The notes: a model not told the origin generated them from the sequence alone. A DNA stretch of 64,000 nt from Planococcus ruber (GCF_022819085.1 NZ_JALHAG010000001.1:1013395-1077394); one strand, 5' to 3'; counted from the first letter of the stretch, positions 40,985 to 50,009 are shown. Translations and numbers: made by a program.

Positions 40985-41306
40985 TGGAAATTCCCTCCTC
41001 GATCAATTGGTTGACGCCATCGGTAAAACTTTTCCATTCAATCAGTTGTTCGGCAAGATATGTTCGGCCGGCTTCCGTTAATGTGTAGTATTTCCTTGGC
41101 GGGCCTTCGGAAGATTCCTGCAAATAAGTGGTGAAATAACCTTCTTTCGTCAATCTTCGCAATAAAGGATAGACAGCGCCTTCTGATATGGAGATGCGGT
41201 CTGAAATCTTTTGAACCAACTCATACCCGTAGCGGTCTTGCTTTTCCAGCAACACCAAAACGCACAGATTTAAGACCCCTTTTTTAAATTGGACATTCAC
41301 TTTCAT
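40977..41306 (-). CDS. PadR-family transcriptional regulator
   Basis: 109 residues, the short (group 2) PadR form: FKKGVLNLCVLVLLEKQDRYGYELVQKISDRISISEGAVYPLLRRLTKEGYFTTYLQESSEGPPRKYYTLTEAGRTYLAEQL (about 8-89) contains the winged helix, and a short C-terminal dimerisation helix follows. Its last bases overlap the start of the HAAS-DUF4097 gene, a pairing common in Bacillales in which PadR controls its own operon. A promoter with a palindrome in its spacer is at 41355-41383. Confidence 0.95.
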   Translation of the reverse strand: MKVNVQFKKGVLNLCVLVLLEKQDRYGYELVQKISDRISISEGAVYPLLRRLTKEGYFTTYLQESSEGPPRKYYTLTEAGRTYLAEQLIEWKSFTDGVNQLIEEGISND

Positions 41307-41354
41307 TCACTCCTTTCTATGCTATTGTTCATTGTGCAGTAGTGAATATAGAAC

Positions 41355-41383
41355 AATATATCATGTAGTACTATTCATTGCAA
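41355..41383 (-). promoter_or_regulatory. Promoter and candidate autoregulatory site of the PadR operon
   Basis: Minus strand: TTGCAA (41383-41378), 17 bases, TATATT (41360-41355). The spacer contains the palindrome TAGTACTA (41367-41374), a reasonable PadR operator, although the assignment is untested. Confidence 0.6.
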
Positions 41384-41446
41384 GGTAGTAGGGAGAAATG
41401 ACAGAAAATTTTTTAAAAGGCTTGATATTTTTAATCAATAAGTGGA

Positions 41447-41480
41447 CGAAAAAAGAGGCCGCCGTTGAAAGGCTGCCTCT
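41447..41480 (-). terminator. Terminator of the flavoprotein/CDP-alcohol operon
   Basis: Minus strand AGAGGC-A-GCC / GGC-G-GCCTCT interrupted stem (41480-41454) followed by TTTTTTCG. It lies 27 bases beyond the stop at 41507. Confidence 0.8.
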
Positions 41481-41506
41481 GATTTATTTATTTTCCATCC
41501 TACGAT

Positions 41507-42598
41507 TTATTCGTAAAGCTTTTGATACGTCTTCATAAACTTGCGGTCGATGTGCTGCTTTAAAAGCCATGGCCACTTTCCGTGGATAGATCGCTTGCCG
41601 TATAAAAGCAGAGCTTCCTGATTGCCGGTCGACAGGATGGAAAGGAAACGCTTTTGAGGGACAAAGGGCTTCAGCGGCTGATGGAAGAGGAAACGTTGCA
41701 GGTTCTCCCATAGCACTGGGCCTTGCCGGACAGCATAAACGCCGTTTTTGGCAAGAGAAGGATAGGATTTTATGCTTGCGCAGTCGCCTGCGCCAAAAAT
41801 GGAAGGGAAGGCATCACTCTGCAAAAATTCGTTGAGCAATAAAAAGCCGGAAGAATCTATCGGCAATTTGGAATGACGGAACAATGCGGGACTTGCCGGC
41901 CCGGTGAGCCAAAGGATTTCGGACTGGGGATATACGCTGCCGCTGCTCGTGATAAAACTTTGCTTATCTATTTGAATGACGGTTTGATTGGACAGAATCT
42001 GCAGCCCTTTGCGTTGGGCGATCGCTTCGATTTTCTTTGAAATATGCTCACCCTGGGCGGCCAGTAAAGGAGAAGAACCGACTACAGCGACATTTTCCAA
42101 TAGGTGATGCTGTTTTCGCCACGCTAATATAGCCAGTGCCAGCTCGACGCCGGAAGCACCGACTCCGACGACTGTTGGATAAGCAGCTTTACGAAATGAA
42201 GCGATGGTTTCCGAAAAGCGGAAGTTAGGTTTAACGGTGGAAACAAGATCTTTCCATTCATTCGGCACGGCCGTTTCTGAACCGATATCAAACGAGGCCG
42301 CATCATATGTATAAACCTTGCCTTTGGTTCCGACCATTTCTTTATTGTCTGCATCGATTTGGACAATCCGGTCCTCAATAAAGATTGCGCCTGCTTTTTG
42401 GCACATTTTTTGGAGATCGATCCGGGTCTCTTCCAAGTCGTAAAACCCTTCAGCAAATCCTGAAAACATTCCTGAATAGTATTGGAAGCGGGACGTAGAG
42501 ATCAATAATACGTGCACATCCTCCAGCCCTTCAAGAATCAGCTGCCGCAAGCCATATAAATGGGCATGGCCGCCGCCAACCAGCACGAGGGTTTTCAT
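41507..42598 (-). CDS. FAD-dependent pyridine nucleotide-disulfide oxidoreductase (NDH-2-like, TIGR03169 type)
   Basis: 363 residues. FAD-binding start KTLVLVGGGHAHLYGLRQL (GxGxxH variant), second dinucleotide motif VVGVGASGVELALAIL (about 141-156) and the C-terminal FAD segment PSIFGAGDCASI (about 270-281). The GGGHAH start and YYSGMFSGFAEGFYDLEETRIDL closely resemble the NADH dehydrogenase-like proteins found fused or adjacent to SelD. It probably oxidises NAD(P)H at the membrane, with quinone or another acceptor. The CDP-alcohol phosphatidyltransferase gene lies 15 bases upstream in the same operon. Confidence 0.85.
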   Translation of the reverse strand: MKTLVLVGGGHAHLYGLRQLILEGLEDVHVLLISTSRFQYYSGMFSGFAEGFYDLEETRIDLQKMCQKAGAIFIEDRIVQIDADNKEMVGTKGKVYTYDAASFDIGSETAVPNEWKDLVSTVKPNFRFSETIASFRKAAYPTVVGVGASGVELALAILAWRKQHHLLENVAVVGSSPLLAAQGEHISKKIEAIAQRKGLQILSNQTVIQIDKQSFITSSGSVYPQSEILWLTGPASPALFRHSKLPIDSSGFLLLNEFLQSDAFPSIFGAGDCASIKSYPSLAKNGVYAVRQGPVLWENLQRFLFHQPLKPFVPQKRFLSILSTGNQEALLLYGKRSIHGKWPWLLKQHIDRKFMKTYQKLYE

Positions 42599-42613
42599 TT
42601 CCTCCCCTTCTTT

Positions 42614-43204
42614 CTATTTCAAGATTCGCCTAGCTTCTGCGAGGCGTTGGGAAATCGTGAAAATCTGGATCGCGAAAAAAATCAATGTAATAGCTGTTAA
42701 ATATGTTGAAAAAACAATCATTAGGGTAAAGAGAATAAAGCCTTCAGTCCGTTCAGCCAAACCGGCCTGATAATAGAAGGATTTCATCCCTTTTTTATCG
42801 GACAAGGCGCCGACTGTCAAAAAAATGGTCATGGCGATAACAATGGACGCGCAGAGGAGCAGCAATGCCCACATCGAATCGGGGAAACGAAAAGCCAGCC
42901 CCAAAATCACTCCGATTTCCACTAGGCGGTCAAAACTGATATCAAGCAGCGTCCCCCAAGGCGAAGGCTTCGTTTTTCGGGCCATTGTGCCGTCGACCAC
43001 ATCCAGGTAGCCAGACACCCAAAGAGCCATCACGGCAAGGAAAGGCTGGTCCCAGTAAATGAGGGGACCGGATAAGATCCCAATGGCAAACGCGATTTTT
43101 GTGACGCCGTTAGCTGTAAAGCCCCATTTTATTAAGGCATCGGCAGTCTTCTCGACAATCGGTTGAACATGTTTTCGGGCATGAGTATCGAGCATGAATT
43201 TCAC
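42614..43204 (-). CDS. CDP-alcohol phosphatidyltransferase family protein (YnjF-like)
   Basis: 196 residues with about six spans. The family signature is complete: DVVDGTMARKTKPSPWGTLLDISFDR (about 68-93), giving DxxDGxxAR...G...DxxxD with the catalytic aspartates. It joins a CDP-activated lipid to an alcohol acceptor, but the head group cannot be told. It is co-transcribed with the flavoprotein and divergent from the DUF1499 enzyme/VTT/ABC operon. In E. coli a similar protein (YnjF) lies beside ynjBCD, so the pairing seems conserved. Confidence 0.9.
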   Translation of the reverse strand: MKFMLDTHARKHVQPIVEKTADALIKWGFTANGVTKIAFAIGILSGPLIYWDQPFLAVMALWVSGYLDVVDGTMARKTKPSPWGTLLDISFDRLVEIGVILGLAFRFPDSMWALLLLCASIVIAMTIFLTVGALSDKKGMKSFYYQAGLAERTEGFILFTLMIVFSTYLTAITLIFFAIQIFTISQRLAEARRILK

Positions 43205-43347
43205 CTTTTCATTTTTAAGATAGTTTCAGTATAGTATAGCTTTTCTTTTCAATCCTCTAATCTAGCTTTCGGCAACGGAAAAGGAGCAGAGATAGAAAGG
43301 CTGTGCGGCCAAATAAAAAGGACAATAGAGAAAGGAAATGATCACAA

Positions 43348-45234
43348 ATGGTAAAGAAATATGATATTGCAGTCATCGGAGCAGGAGCGGCAGGGTTGAC
43401 CGCCTCTTTTACAGCAGCAGGATTTTCAAAAAAAGTAGTGTTGATTGATAAAAATCTGCCAGGGGGAGAATGTACATGGTCTGGCTGTATCCCAAGCAAA
43501 TCCTTGATCAACATTGCAGAAGAAGTTCACCACGCGAGAAAATACACCCCGGATCTCCAAGTGGATACTTCGGAAGTGCTAAGAGACATTAAAGACATCA
43601 TACAGAAAGTATACGAAGGGGAATCACCGGAAGTCCTACAGGAATCCGGCATCGATTTCATCAATGGCTATGCGAAATTTTTGGATTCCCATGCTGTAGA
43701 AGTGAACGGCGAGCGCGTAGAAGCGAAGAAATTCATCTTGTCTACAGGCTCATCGCCAATGGTCCCGCCGATTGAAGGATTGGACCAAGTCTCTTATTTA
43801 ACCAACGAAACGATTTTCACACTCGATTCTTTCCCGGAAACGATGACAATCCTTGGCGGAGGCGCAATTGGCGTCGAATTGAGCCAGGCCTTGAACCGTT
43901 TAGGCGTGAAAGTCACGCTGGTGGAAAAATCGGAGCGGATCTTGCCAAAAGATGAAGAAGAACTGGTACAGATGGTGCAGCAGCGGTTGATTGATGAAGG
44001 CGTAACGATCCATACATCAGCTACAGCTGTGAAAGCGGAACAGAAGGGCAAAAATATCACATTATATGTTGAAAAAGACGGTGAAGAATTAAAAATTGCT
44101 GGAGAAGGCCTTCTCGTAGCACTTGGCCGAAAAGCGAATGTAGAAGGATACGGACTTGATAAAGCTGGAGTAAAATACGATTCAAAAAGCATCCAAGTCG
44201 ACGATCATTTGGAAACGACGGCGAAGGGCATCTATGCCATCGGCGATGTGGTCGGCCCATACCAGCTTTCCCATATGGCAAATACCCAAGGCATCACGGC
44301 TACGCAAAATGCGATTTTGCCGATCAATAAAAAAATGGATTACGAACATGTGACTTGGTGTACATATACGGATCCAGAGCTAGGCCGCTCAGGTTTGTCA
44401 GAAGAAGAAGCCCGTGAAAAATATGGCGATTCCATCCGGGTCTATGAGCATGATTATGCGCATCTGGACCGGGCAAACACGAAGAAAGACAGCATCGGAA
44501 AAGTGAAAATCATCCTGGATAAAAAAGGCTTTATCTTGGGTGCCAGTGTGCTGGGGGACCGGGCAGGCGAAATCATCAGCCAAATTCAAACGATTAAAAC
44601 GCTCCACATCAACTTAGGAAAGTTATCCGGCGTGATTCATCCGTACCCGACATACAGCGAAGTGCTGGTGAAGATCGGCAAGAAAGTCTATGTCGATAAT
44701 TTATTGAACCAACCGGTTGTGAAAGCGTTCAATAAAGCGAAAGATGGAGAAAACCCGGTAACAACGAAAGGCGTGTTGGCGACTGCAGCTATAGCGGCAG
44801 GATCTGCTGTGGCGACGATGGCAGTGAAAAACAATGTGAAGCCGAAGCTGGGAGTTGAAGATGGGCGATTGAAGGAAGTTCCTTCTACTCCAAACGCCGT
44901 TTCATCCCAAGCGCTTGACCTTGAAAAATATGTAGCGGCTTTGCCGTACCATGGCAGCAAGAGCCAGGCGAAAAAGAATTTGATCAGCATGCTGAAAGGG
45001 TATGAAGGTGTAACGATCTTGCAGGAAGATGAAAATTACATCTATGCCGTAGCAAGATCAAAAACAATGAAATTTAAGGACGATATCGAATTTTACTTCA
45101 ACGATGCAGCTCAGCAGATCGAGTTCCGTTCAGCTTCCCGTGTAGGCTATTCAGATGCCGGCGTTAACCGCAAACGCTATAATGAAATGAGAAACCGCTA
45201 TTTCAGCATTTCCAGCCATAATAGAGACTTATGA
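43348..45234 (+). CDS. Dihydrolipoyl dehydrogenase-like flavoprotein fused to DUF1499
   Basis: 628 residues, about 160 longer than normal dihydrolipoyl dehydrogenases. FAD motif AVIGAGAAGLTASFTAAG, redox-active disulfide GGECTWSGCIPSK (CxxxxC, about 38-50), NAD motif ILGGGAIGVELSQALNRLG, FAD motif GIYAIGDVVGPYQLSHMA and dimer-interface HPYPTYSEVLVKIG with the catalytic His (to about residue 450). Then comes a hydrophobic, Ala-rich helix (GVLATAAIAAGSAVATMAV, about 477-495) and a C-terminal domain with IYAVARSKTMKFKDDIEFYF and RSASRVGYSDAGVNRKR, the DUF1499 signature. The stop overlaps the VTT gene (ATGA). It is probably not the E3 of the dehydrogenase complex. Confidence 0.88.
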   Translation: MVKKYDIAVIGAGAAGLTASFTAAGFSKKVVLIDKNLPGGECTWSGCIPSKSLINIAEEVHHARKYTPDLQVDTSEVLRDIKDIIQKVYEGESPEVLQESGIDFINGYAKFLDSHAVEVNGERVEAKKFILSTGSSPMVPPIEGLDQVSYLTNETIFTLDSFPETMTILGGGAIGVELSQALNRLGVKVTLVEKSERILPKDEEELVQMVQQRLIDEGVTIHTSATAVKAEQKGKNITLYVEKDGEELKIAGEGLLVALGRKANVEGYGLDKAGVKYDSKSIQVDDHLETTAKGIYAIGDVVGPYQLSHMANTQGITATQNAILPINKKMDYEHVTWCTYTDPELGRSGLSEEEAREKYGDSIRVYEHDYAHLDRANTKKDSIGKVKIILDKKGFILGASVLGDRAGEIISQIQTIKTLHINLGKLSGVIHPYPTYSEVLVKIGKKVYVDNLLNQPVVKAFNKAKDGENPVTTKGVLATAAIAAGSAVATMAVKNNVKPKLGVEDGRLKEVPSTPNAVSSQALDLEKYVAALPYHGSKSQAKKNLISMLKGYEGVTILQEDENYIYAVARSKTMKFKDDIEFYFNDAAQQIEFRSASRVGYSDAGVNRKRYNEMRNRYFSISSHNRDL

Positions 45235-45896
45235 GAAACAGGAAGTTTTCAAAAGTTTTCCTGTGGCTGGCCGCCATTTTAGGGGTTGGAGCGGTTTACT
45301 GGATCAGCCGCTCCGTCTTTCAACTGGATGCACAGGCAGTCCGCAGCTGGATCCTTTCTTTTGGAGTAGCTGCACCGCTTATTTATATAGCAGCTTATAC
45401 AGTTAGGCCGCTGGTGCTTTTTCCTGCTTCTATCCTGTCCATCGCCGGAGGGTTGGCCTTCGGTCCATGGATGGGAACTTTTTATACCATCATTGGGGCT
45501 TCGCTCGGTGCCATGCTTTCTTTCGTTTTGGCCAAGAAAATAGGCGTCAGGCTGGGCAAAAAAGAATGGCCGGAAAATAGGAAGAAAATCCAAACGCAGA
45601 TGGAGCGAAACGGCTTTTTTTATGTTTTGGCATTGCGCCTATTTCCAGGATTCAGTTTTGACTTAGTAAGCTATTCAGCCGCTATCGCAAAAGTCCGTTT
45701 TGTCCCTTTTTCCATTGCGACGATTATCGGAATCATCCCCGGCACGTTTGCCTTAAACTTTGTGGGGAGCAGTTTCATCAGCGGAAATCCGGGGATTATG
45801 GCAGGAGCTATAGCAGTATTTATTGTTTTGACAAGTGTGTTGGCCCTCCTTCGGAATCGGTGGAGGCGCACCGAAGACACGGTGGACAGAATGTAA
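45231..45896 (+). CDS. TVP38/TMEM64 (VTT-domain) membrane protein
   Basis: 221 residues, about six spans. VTT features are YIAAYTVRPLVLFPASILSIAGGLAFGPWMGTFYTIIGASLGAMLSFVLAKKIG (about 52-105), and FFYVLALRLFPGFSFDLVSYSAAIAKVRFVPFSIATIIGIIPGTFALNFVG, whose Arg/FPG pattern is diagnostic. It starts within the stop codon of the flavoenzyme-DUF1499 gene, so the two are translationally coupled and probably work together at the membrane. Relatives YdjX and YdjZ of E. coli lie in the same neighbourhood as ynjBCD. Proposed functions of the fold are lipid scrambling or small-molecule transport. Confidence 0.92.
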   Translation: MRNRKFSKVFLWLAAILGVGAVYWISRSVFQLDAQAVRSWILSFGVAAPLIYIAAYTVRPLVLFPASILSIAGGLAFGPWMGTFYTIIGASLGAMLSFVLAKKIGVRLGKKEWPENRKKIQTQMERNGFFYVLALRLFPGFSFDLVSYSAAIAKVRFVPFSIATIIGIIPGTFALNFVGSSFISGNPGIMAGAIAVFIVLTSVLALLRNRWRRTEDTVDRM

Positions 45897-45921
45897 TTAT
45901 CAAAGTTTGGGAAGTGGAAAA

Positions 45922-47169
45922 ATGAAGAAGTGGGCATTGGCAGCAACCGGGTTATTGGCATTGGCGCTAGGGGCATGTGCGAATGGAGCAAGTGATCCGG
46001 CTGCAGAAAATACAGATGATTTGTTGGATAGTGATTGGAAAACGATTGCTGCAGAAGCCGAAGGGCAAGAAGTGAATATGTATATGTGGGGCGGAAACGA
46101 AAACATTAACCGTTATTTGGATGATTGGGTAGCCCCCCGCCTCCAAGAAGAATATGATGTGGATTTGCAGCGCGTCCCGGTCAATGATGCCCAAGATTTT
46201 ATCAATCAATTGGTGGACGAAAAATCGGCCGGAAAGAAAAAGGGCAGCATCGATATCATTTGGATTAACGGAGAAAATTTCAAGGCCGCCAAAGACAATG
46301 AATTGCTGTGGGGAGATTTTGCCGGGAAACTGCCGAACTTCAATGAATACATAAATCCGGATGCGTTAGAAGTGGCGGAGGACTTTGGAGAACCAGTTGA
46401 GGGGCTTGAAGCACCGTGGGGCAAAGCCCAATTTGTCTTTGTCCATGATGAGAAGAAAGTTGCTGAACCGCCAAAGTCCATGGAAGAACTGGCGGAATGG
46501 GTCAAAGAGAATCCAGGCCAGTTTACGTACCCTGCATTGCCGGATTTTACAGGCAGCGCATTTATTCGCCACGTGCTTTATGAAACGACCGGCGGATATG
46601 AACAATACCAGCAGCCGGCAGCGGATATCGAAGATTTGGAACAGCGTTTAGCGCCCATGTGGCAATATTTGAATGAAATTGAACCTTATTTATGGCGGAA
46701 AGGCGAAACCTACCCTGAAAGCCTGGCGAAACTGGACCAATTGTATGCAAACGGGGAAGTCTCAATGACCATGAGCTACGATCCGGCGCTTGCAGCAAGT
46801 GAAGTCATGAAAGGCCGATTCCCGGAATCGACCAAGACCTTCCTATTGAAAGGCGGGACTTTGGCAAACACCCATTTTCTATCGATTCCATTCAATTCTT
46901 CTGATAAAGCAGGAGCTTTAGTGGCGATCAATGAAATGCTGTCTCCGGAAGCCCAGACTGCGAAATTGTCTCCTGAGAATTGGGGGGATTTGTCTGCATT
47001 GGATTTCGAGAAGCTGTCTGCTGAACAGCAGAAGGCCATGAACGAAGTGGATTTTGGCCCGGCGACTTTGCCGCTTGAAGAGCTGGAAGGAAATCGCTTG
47101 CCTGAATTATCCTCCGATTATATCGAAGTGATCGAAAAAGGGTGGATGGAAAATGTTGCGAAAGATTAA
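45922..47169 (+). CDS. ynjB: ABC transporter substrate-binding lipoprotein (YnjB-like)
   Basis: 415 residues from the ATG at 45922 (upstream open frame rejected because it hides the signal). Lipoprotein signal MKKWALAATGLLALALGA then Cys. The mature part matches family 1-type binding proteins of the YnjB group: WKTIAAEAEGQEVNMYMWGGNENINRYLDDWVAPRLQEEYDVDLQRVPV (about 39-87), IDIIWINGENFKAAKDNELLWGDFAGKLPNF and GEVSMTMSYDPALAASEVMKGRFP. The stop lies 17 bases inside the permease gene. The ligand is unknown; YnjB relatives are annotated loosely as thiamine- or sulfate-type. Confidence 0.9.
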   Translation: MKKWALAATGLLALALGACANGASDPAAENTDDLLDSDWKTIAAEAEGQEVNMYMWGGNENINRYLDDWVAPRLQEEYDVDLQRVPVNDAQDFINQLVDEKSAGKKKGSIDIIWINGENFKAAKDNELLWGDFAGKLPNFNEYINPDALEVAEDFGEPVEGLEAPWGKAQFVFVHDEKKVAEPPKSMEELAEWVKENPGQFTYPALPDFTGSAFIRHVLYETTGGYEQYQQPAADIEDLEQRLAPMWQYLNEIEPYLWRKGETYPESLAKLDQLYANGEVSMTMSYDPALAASEVMKGRFPESTKTFLLKGGTLANTHFLSIPFNSSDKAGALVAINEMLSPEAQTAKLSPENWGDLSALDFEKLSAEQQKAMNEVDFGPATLPLEELEGNRLPELSSDYIEVIEKGWMENVAKD

Positions 47170-48037
47170 ACCGTATCTTTTGCTCTTTCCTGCCGCCGCC
47201 ACCATAGTCCTCCTGTTTTTCGGAGGGCTTTTTGACGGTTTTTTGAAAAGCCTCGGCTATTTTCCGGCTATTGGCGAAACCGGGTTTTCGTTGAAGGCTT
47301 ATTCCAGCCTCTTTCACTCGGATGCGTTTTGGGATTCCTTAATTGTTACCATTCGAATTGCCGCTATTTCTTCCGTACTATCTGCTTTTTTAGGAGCGAT
47401 TGTGGCTGTCGTTGTGTTCATGATGCACGAAAAGTCGAGATCGGGAGCGTTGAACTTATGGAATCGTTTGTTTCAATTGCCATTGACGATCCCGCATCTT
47501 GTGGGAGGATATGTAATTGTCCTTTTGTTCATGCAGAGCGGATTTTTATCGAAAATCTTAGCGAAGGTGGGAGTCATTGAGCAAATTCCGGATTTTCCGG
47601 TGCTTGTCAATGACTCGTTCGGATGGGGGATCATCCTGGCATATACATGGAAAGAAGCGCCGTTTGTCGCTTTGATGGTTTATCCGGTGCTTGAGAGAAT
47701 TCACAGGAAGTGGCGGGATGTTTCGCGGGTATACGGGGCAGGGAATTGGGATTTCATCCGTGAAATTGTGGTTCCTGCCATCTTGCCCGCTTGGACGGTT
47801 GCGGCTTTTATCGTCTTCGTCTTTACGTTTTCTGCCTTTGAGGTGCCGTATCTGTTAGGCGTCACTTACCCCAGCATGCTGCCGGTCTATTCCTATCAGC
47901 TCTATTCAAGCGGAACGTTGGCTGACCGGCCTGAAGCTCTGGCTGTTAATCTCATTTTAGCGCTGTTAACGGTGTTGTTGGGGCTCATCGCCTATTATTT
48001 CAGCAAGCGCTGGAATGTATTGAAGGGGTGGGAATGA
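47153..48037 (+). CDS. ABC transporter permease (YnjC-like, first)
   Basis: 294 residues, six spans, BPD_transp_1 fold. The ATP-ase docking (EAA) loop is DVSRVYGAGNWDFIREIVVPAILPAWTVA (about 192-220). It overlaps ynjB by 17 bases and the next permease by four bases, so translation is coupled. In E. coli YnjC is one long fused permease; here it is split into two genes. It forms the transmembrane channel with the protein encoded at 48034. Confidence 0.9.
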   Translation: MLRKIKPYLLLFPAAATIVLLFFGGLFDGFLKSLGYFPAIGETGFSLKAYSSLFHSDAFWDSLIVTIRIAAISSVLSAFLGAIVAVVVFMMHEKSRSGALNLWNRLFQLPLTIPHLVGGYVIVLLFMQSGFLSKILAKVGVIEQIPDFPVLVNDSFGWGIILAYTWKEAPFVALMVYPVLERIHRKWRDVSRVYGAGNWDFIREIVVPAILPAWTVAAFIVFVFTFSAFEVPYLLGVTYPSMLPVYSYQLYSSGTLADRPEALAVNLILALLTVLLGLIAYYFSKRWNVLKGWE

Positions 48038-48861
48038 TGAAGAGACAGCGCCTCCTAGCAAATACCTTCCTGTTCATTTTCCTGTTGATGTTCATCGTTC
48101 TCCCTTTTGTTCCATTGGTTTTATCAAGTTTTTCCTATAATTGGAAATGGCCGAACGTTTTGCCGGAAATTTTCAGCCTAAGTGCCTGGAAGTATGTGCT
48201 CTTCGACAACTCGGGTACGTGGCAAGCCATTGGCACCAGCTTGCTGATCGCTTTTATCGTCACGGCAATCAACATTATTTTGGCGGTCCCGGCTGCTAAC
48301 GCGCTTGTGCGCTATCCCTTAAAAGGGAGATGGCTTTTTGAAGCAATTATTTTTGCGCCTATTGTTATCCCTGCTTTTGTAGCCGTTTTGGGCATCCATT
48401 TAACCTTTCTGCGTTTTGGTTTGACGGAAACGATTTTCGGCGTGGTTCTCGCCCATCTTTCGCCGACGCTTCCTTACGTCGTCCGGGCTGCGATGACCAG
48501 CTACAATACTTTATCGATCGATTGGGAAGACCAAGCGCGAATGTTGGGGGCAGGCCCCCTTTCACGTTTCTATCATGTGGTGCTTCCGCATTTGCTGCCA
48601 GGCATCGCAGCAGGAGCCAGCTTGAGCATTTTGATTTCCTTAAGCCAGTATTTGATCACCTTCATTATTGGCAGCGGACAAGTGATGACTTTGCCGATTC
48701 TGCTGTTTCCATTTATCAGCGGCGGAGATCCGGCAATCGCTTCGGCCTATTCCTTAGTTTTTGCAGGGATGGCCGTTGCTGCCTTGCTCATTCTGGACTT
48801 GGCATTGAAAAGATATTATAAGAAAAAGCAGGCCGCTGCCAGTAAAGGAGTGAGGGAATGA
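48034..48861 (+). CDS. ABC transporter permease (YnjC-like, second)
   Basis: 275 residues from the ATG at 48034; a GTG at 48028 or an ATG at 48037 is also possible. Six spans with EAA loop DQARMLGAGPLSRFYHVVLPHLLPGIAAG (about 168-196). It overlaps the preceding permease by four bases and the ATPase gene by four bases, indicating one tightly coupled operon. It forms a heterodimeric channel with the first permease. Confidence 0.9.
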   Translation: MMKRQRLLANTFLFIFLLMFIVLPFVPLVLSSFSYNWKWPNVLPEIFSLSAWKYVLFDNSGTWQAIGTSLLIAFIVTAINIILAVPAANALVRYPLKGRWLFEAIIFAPIVIPAFVAVLGIHLTFLRFGLTETIFGVVLAHLSPTLPYVVRAAMTSYNTLSIDWEDQARMLGAGPLSRFYHVVLPHLLPGIAAGASLSILISLSQYLITFIIGSGQVMTLPILLFPFISGGDPAIASAYSLVFAGMAVAALLILDLALKRYYKKKQAAASKGVRE

Positions 48862-49931
48862 ATCAGCTGCGGATTATTCAGCTCGAAAAAAAGTTCGAAG
48901 ACAGAAAAAAGGATGAGAACCCGGTTTTTTCACTTAAACCGGTTCATTTGACGATAAAAGAAGGCGAATTTTTTTCGCTTTTGGGGCCGTCCGGCTGCGG
49001 GAAGACCACGCTATTGAAATTGCTGGCAGGATTGGAGCAGGCGGACCAGGGAGAAATTTGGATAGGCGAAACGGAGATAACCAATGTCCCTCCCGAATCA
49101 CGGAACTTTGCCATGGTCTTTCAACAGCCGCTCTTGTTTCCGCACATGAATATTGAAGACAATATTGCCTTTGGCCTGAAAATGAAGAAGGTGAAAAGAG
49201 CCGAACGGATTGAACGGGCACGTGAAATGCTCGGGCATGTCGGTTTAAAAGGCTATGGGCAACGCTTTCCGGATGAACTGAGCGGCGGACAGCAGCAGCG
49301 GGCGGCGCTTGCACGGGCGCTTGTGTCGGATCCGCGCGTGTTATTGATGGATGAACCATTCAGTGCACTGGATCCGAGCCTGCGGGAAGAAATGCGGATT
49401 TTGCTGAGCCGCATCCACCAAGAGTTTGGGACAACGGTCGTGTTCGTCACTCATGACCGCGAGGAAGCTTTCCATCTTTCCGACCGAATCGGTGTGATGA
49501 GCGACGGAAACTTGCTGCAAGTGGCCGGTGCAAAGGAATTATACGAAAAGCCGGCCAGCATTCAAGTGGCTTCTTTTCTAGGCCTTAAAAATATTTTAAA
49601 AGGAAGCGCCGGAAAGTTTGGGATGGAAAACAGAAGCCAGCAAGTTGAGCTAGCGGATTCAAGAAAGTCTTCCATGACGCATTTGATCATCCACCCTGAA
49701 AAACTGCAGCTTTCCACCGATTTGGAGAAGCAATCGACAGCTGAGGAAATCATATTTGAAGGGATCGTAAAGCAATTGCGCTTCAATCACGGTTTTTATC
49801 TTTGCACCGTCCAAACGGAAAACACGCTGTTGGAATGCTCAATTTCCAGCAGACAAGCGGAAACAGTTTCCATCGGTCAAAAGGTGAAGCTTAGTGCCCA
49901 GTTAAAAGGCTTGCACTTCGTCAGCCGATGA
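48858..49931 (+). CDS. ABC transporter ATP-binding protein (YnjD/PotA-type)
   Basis: 357 residues. Walker A GPSGCGKTTLLKLLAGL (about 43-59), Q-loop MVFQQPLLFPHM, signature LSGGQQQRAALARAL (about 139-153), Walker B VLLMDEPFSALDPSLR, H-loop TVVFVTHDREEAF. A C-terminal TOBE-like extension (about 240-357) resembles PotA/CysA-type importers and may sense substrate. It powers the importer formed with the two permeases and the YnjB-like lipoprotein; it is the last gene of the operon. Confidence 0.93.
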   Translation: MNQLRIIQLEKKFEDRKKDENPVFSLKPVHLTIKEGEFFSLLGPSGCGKTTLLKLLAGLEQADQGEIWIGETEITNVPPESRNFAMVFQQPLLFPHMNIEDNIAFGLKMKKVKRAERIERAREMLGHVGLKGYGQRFPDELSGGQQQRAALARALVSDPRVLLMDEPFSALDPSLREEMRILLSRIHQEFGTTVVFVTHDREEAFHLSDRIGVMSDGNLLQVAGAKELYEKPASIQVASFLGLKNILKGSAGKFGMENRSQQVELADSRKSSMTHLIIHPEKLQLSTDLEKQSTAEEIIFEGIVKQLRFNHGFYLCTVQTENTLLECSISSRQAETVSIGQKVKLSAQLKGLHFVSR

Positions 49932-50009
49932 GTTTATTCTTCCTAATATTGCAAAAAAGAGCGCTGGAAACTCCGCATAAATGGTAAAATGAGTCTTGGG
50001 GGTGGAAGT

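Noticed and set aside
43348-45234. E3 subunit for the sigma-54 dehydrogenase operon
   Set aside because: It is 24 kb away, has a DUF1499 extension and is coupled to a VTT gene, so a separate role is more likely.
49989-50009. Upstream ATG start for the GNAT gene
   Set aside because: It lies within an extended -10 box, so it would be at or before the transcription start.
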